55,124 nt of DNA from Hinthialibacter sp964556895 (GTDB taxonomy: Bacteria; Hinthialibacterota; Hinthialibacteria; Hinthialibacterales; Hinthialibacteraceae), in contig CAZKYC010000022.1 of the NCBI GenBank assembly GCA_964556895.1, positions 1 to 55,124 on the forward strand, in the 5' to 3' direction. Shown in pieces: positions 52,939 through 55,124 of the stretch; within the stretch, counting starts at the first letter, position 1; each line of letters begins with the position of its first letter. A program made the position numbers and the translations under genes. Below the pieces are notes generated by a model, which saw only the letters and a program-made list of their open reading frames with translations, ran no database searches and had not been told where the DNA came from.

Positions 52939-53137
52939 TAGACCTGCTGAAGAGTGTCAGCCACGATGGATTTTCTCACCGTTGAAAGCGGTCGGAAAAT
53001 TGCAGGGCCGCCCGCCTGACGCAGGCAGGCTTCGCGAGCCCTCGCTCGGCCCGCGCTGATTGATCTATGGGGAAGAGTTCAATCTCTATTCATCACTGCT
53101 CCTCGAACTGTAGTGGTCCTTTCTGTACCATACCTTC

Positions 53138-54313
53138 ATGATCGACGGGAGCTATGAAATCGAATTGGCGTTGCATGAGCGAGGCGCCGGGCCAATCGCC
53201 GGGGCGGATGAAGCCGGGCGCGGGCCGCTGGCGGGGCCGGTTGTCGCGGCGGCGGTGGTCCTCAGCGTCGACGGCGACTACGGCGCCTTCGCCGGCGTCA
53301 ACGACTCGAAGCAGGTGTCTGAATCCGCCCGCGAACAAATGTACGAACGAATCATCCAACACGCCCACGCCTATGCTGTCGCTCAGGCGTCGCCCCGCGA
53401 GATCGACGACATCAATATTCGCAAGGCGTCGCTGCTGGCGATGAAGCGCGCAGTTGAGAAACTACCCAAGCCGCCGGGCTATGTTTTGGTCGACGGGCGC
53501 GACTACCCTGAGATTGCCTTGCCCGGCGAGGCGGTCATCAAGGGCGATGCGAAATGCCTTTGCGTCGGCGCGGCGTCAATCATCGCCAAGGTGGTGCGCG
53601 ACCGCATCATGGTTGCGCTTGACCGCGATCACCCTATGTATGGCTTCGCGCAGCATAAAGGCTACCCAACAAAGTACCACCGCGCGGCGGTGCAGATCTT
53701 CGGCGCCTGCAAACAACACCGCACCCAATACGGCCCAGTGAAAAACAACCTACTGGCCTGCGACCCGACGCCAACATTCATGGCGTTGCTAAACGAAATT
53801 GACCAATTCAAACCCATTGAGCCTGAGACCAAAACCAGCCTGCAAATACTCTCAGCCAAACTCGATTCGCTTGAGACGTACTACCTTCAACAGCGATTGA
53901 AATACCGCGTTGAATCACTCAAATCATCATCCCTCACTACATCTAAAGTTCGCCGGGGCAAACGGGGCGAAGACGCCGCGATTCAGCTGCTTCAAGACAA
54001 GGGGTACTCCGTGTGGGAGCGCAACTACAAGATTCGCGGCGGCGAGATTGACCTCATCGCCAACAAGGGGCCGCTCATTACCTTCGTTGAAGTCAAAACG
54101 CGCACGACTGAAGAATACGGCGCTCCACTTGAAAGCATTACGTCCAAGAAAAAAGCCTCCATCATCCGCACCGCTGAACGCTATTTATATGACCGCGACC
54201 TTCATGAGGGCTGGGACATTCGCTATGACGTGGTAAGTGTGTATTCGCCTAAGGGCCAGCCGCCGCAGATTGAGCACATCGAAGACGCCTTTCGGGTAGA
54301 AGAAACGCTTTAG
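53138..54313 (+). CDS. rnhB: RNase HII-YraN (UPF0102) fusion protein
   Basis: A 391-residue protein with two domains. Residues 15-205 are RNase HII, with all four catalytic acids: Asp24-Glu25 (GADEAGRGPLAGP), Asp119 (VLVDGRD) and Asp155 (KVVRDR). It cuts RNA-DNA hybrids and misincorporated ribonucleotides. Residues 271-391 are a YraN/UPF0102 nuclease-fold domain (VRRGKRGEDAAI, then GGEIDLIA with Glu303 and Asp305, and FVEVKTR with Glu318). rnhB and yraN are often neighbours; here they are joined by a 65-residue helical linker (about 206-270) in one unbroken frame. No frameshift is visible. Confidence 0.92.
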   Translation: MIDGSYEIELALHERGAGPIAGADEAGRGPLAGPVVAAAVVLSVDGDYGAFAGVNDSKQVSESAREQMYERIIQHAHAYAVAQASPREIDDINIRKASLLAMKRAVEKLPKPPGYVLVDGRDYPEIALPGEAVIKGDAKCLCVGAASIIAKVVRDRIMVALDRDHPMYGFAQHKGYPTKYHRAAVQIFGACKQHRTQYGPVKNNLLACDPTPTFMALLNEIDQFKPIEPETKTSLQILSAKLDSLETYYLQQRLKYRVESLKSSSLTTSKVRRGKRGEDAAIQLLQDKGYSVWERNYKIRGGEIDLIANKGPLITFVEVKTRTTEEYGAPLESITSKKKASIIRTAERYLYDRDLHEGWDIRYDVVSVYSPKGQPPQIEHIEDAFRVEETL

Positions 54314-54430
54314 TATCGCCCCGAGCGCCTATAGAGCGCCACGCTCCACCCTATCATTTAGAAGCCCTCTCAAAAATGCCGATTGCTTTTTTATAAAGTC
54401 TCGTTGTATCAATTATTGAACACTCAATAT

Positions 54431-54506
54431 GGGCATGAGTGCAACTCTAGGAGCGCCTGTGCTTCTTAGCGGAGCTGCACCGAAGCGAGTAGAGTTGTTC
54501 ACATGC
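54431..54506 (-). repeat. Palindromic repeat core A (inverted orientation)
   Basis: Reads as the reverse of 3735-3809 with changes: GGGCATGAGTGCAACTCT, GAGCGCCTGTGC and AGTAGAGTTGTTCACATGCC. The next bases (TTGAGAT block near 54530) also match the flank of the complete copy near 3700. It lies between two convergent genes. Confidence 0.8.
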
Positions 54507-54555
54507 CGCCCGCTGCAAAACGATACGATTCTTGAGATGGCTTCGAGTAACAGCC

Positions 54556-54930
54556 TCAGCGCTCGACGATTTGAACCAGGTTCTCTTCAGGGTCATAAAA
54601 CGAGCGCACACGGCCGCCGCCCAAGGCGGCCCCTGCTTCGCCAAACCAACGCACGCCTTTTTTGTCTAATCTCTCATGCGCTTGATCAAATTCAGCGACG
54701 CGAAAGGCGAGGTGAGATAGCCCCGGCGTGTGGTTTTGCCGACTCGCTCTTGGGTCGCGATTGGCCGACATAATTTCTAAAAACGAACCGTCTGGCGCTT
54801 TCAACAAAAACGCAGGGTCGTCATTTTGGGCCTCGACTGTATACCCCAGCGTCTCGCAATACCACGCCGCCAGCGCCGCGCTGTCTTGGGCGGCGACTGC
54901 GGGATGGTCGAATCCAATGATCAAATTCAC
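54556..54930 (-). CDS. VOC-family (glyoxalase/bleomycin resistance-like) protein
   Basis: A 124-residue single-domain VOC protein with the betaalphabetabetabeta pattern: FDHPAVAAQDSAALAAWYCE, a PDGSFLEIM strand, LSHLAFRVAEFDQAH and a closing FYDPEENLVQIVE. The His and Glu positions of a VOC metal site are present (FDHPAV, LEIM, LSHLAF, LVQIVE). Members include dioxygenases, lyases and resistance proteins, so the reaction is unknown. I chose the GTG at 54930, which has GGAG 6 bases upstream. A longer frame reads into the repeat at 55012 and is not protein-like. It is flanked by repeat copies on both sides. Confidence 0.8.
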   Translation of the reverse strand: MNLIIGFDHPAVAAQDSAALAAWYCETLGYTVEAQNDDPAFLLKAPDGSFLEIMSANRDPRASRQNHTPGLSHLAFRVAEFDQAHERLDKKGVRWFGEAGAALGGGRVRSFYDPEENLVQIVER

Positions 54931-55011
54931 TGCGTTCTCCTTAGCGATACCATTACATCCTGATTGAATTATTGCGAATGGATGGGTTGTGCGCAACTCA
55001 ACATAGTAAAA

Positions 55012-55124
55012 ATTTAAGGTTCTTCCGAAATTTGAGTACTTCCCTTGCTGGATGACCTGGAATTGGGTCAAAAAACGGTATTCGTCCTATCAATAATAGA
55101 CAATCCAACTCAGGCATGGGTGCA
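55012..55124 (-). repeat. Dispersed repeat, modules B and start of A (truncated by window edge)
   Basis: Inverse of 3800-3908: GGTTCTTCCG, CTTCCCTTGCTGGATGACC, GGTCAAAAAACGG, CAATAATAGACAATCC, then AGGCATGGGTGCA at the edge. Together with positions 1-80 it means that both window ends fall in the same repeat family. Confidence 0.85.

Noticed and set aside
54931..55071. 47-residue N-terminal extension of the VOC protein
   Set aside because: It reads into the dispersed repeat. The GTG at 54930 has a good ribosome site and gives the family length.
1..55124. CRISPR arrays, insertion sequences, prophage, rRNA
   Set aside because: I saw no regularly spaced direct repeats, transposase, integrase, phage structural gene or rRNA sequence. 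The repeats found are short and scattered.

Overview
The window looks like bacterial chromosome from an uncultured Gram-negative lineage. The DNA is moderately GC-rich, with AT-rich intergenic stretches. It carries a complete rod-shape operon (mreB-mreC-mreD-PBP2-rodA), lipoprotein and AsmA-like envelope genes, a bacterial microcompartment (BMC) operon and large TPR/FG-GAP/UnbV secreted proteins. These traits recur in candidate phyla around the FCB/PVC groups (for example Hydrogenedentota, Sumerlaeota, Hinthialibacterota, Poribacteria), but I cannot fix the phylum from sequence alone. Both ends lie inside copies of the same dispersed repeat in opposite orientation, so the window is probably a whole contig broken at repeats.

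Layout. 0.2-9.4 kb: a GT-C-like membrane protein, moxR-tmk, a repeat with a small AT-rich DUF4926 gene, a 938-residue TPR/FG-GAP/UnbV protein, a DUF1289 protein, and a lipase/NPCBM/secreted-protein operon. 9.4-14.5 kb: two HypA-like genes, then ilvB-ilvN-ilvC behind a classic leader-peptide attenuator. 15-24.7 kb: smc and the rod-shape operon. 24.8-32.6 kb: purL-purQ, an HD-GYP protein, an unknown coiled-coil protein, a glycerophosphodiesterase and an HtrA protease. 32.6-39.5 kb: an AsmA-like protein, a LOG-like protein, def-fmt and a polytopic membrane protein. 39.7-45.1 kb (minus strand): an apparent operon that starts with tRNA-Tyr, then an archaeal-type tyrS, hisH, hisF, an ATP-grasp-like gene, a GHMP kinase and a small lipoprotein. 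45.4-46.5 kb: a CDP-paratose-2-epimerase-like gene. 46.6-50.5 kb (minus strand): the BMC operon. 50.8-52.9 kb: a leucine T-box leader, a coupled upstream ORF and leuA. 53.1-54.9 kb: an RNase HII-YraN fusion and a VOC protein.

How the genes work together. Branched-chain amino acid synthesis is controlled by two different attenuation devices: a translated Ile/Leu/Val-rich leader with mutually exclusive hairpins before ilvBNC, and a tRNA-sensing T-box with a CUC specifier before leuA. The BMC operon encodes one hexameric shell protein, a PduL phosphotransacylase, an acylating aldehyde dehydrogenase, a flavoprotein-like protein and a STAS-like protein. Three of these share a similar N-terminal amphipathic helix of the encapsulation-peptide type. 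No signature aldehyde-generating enzyme and no pentameric shell gene are present here.

The most unusual items are the archaeal-type TyrRS paired with a tRNA-Tyr that has the archaeal/eukaryal C1-G72 pair on a bacterial long-variable-arm body, the compact BMC operon with a Cys-rich flavoprotein-like cargo candidate, the paired ilv/leu attenuators, the tandem HypA proteins (one lacking the Ni-ligand His2), the RNase HII-YraN fusion and a composite palindromic repeat family.
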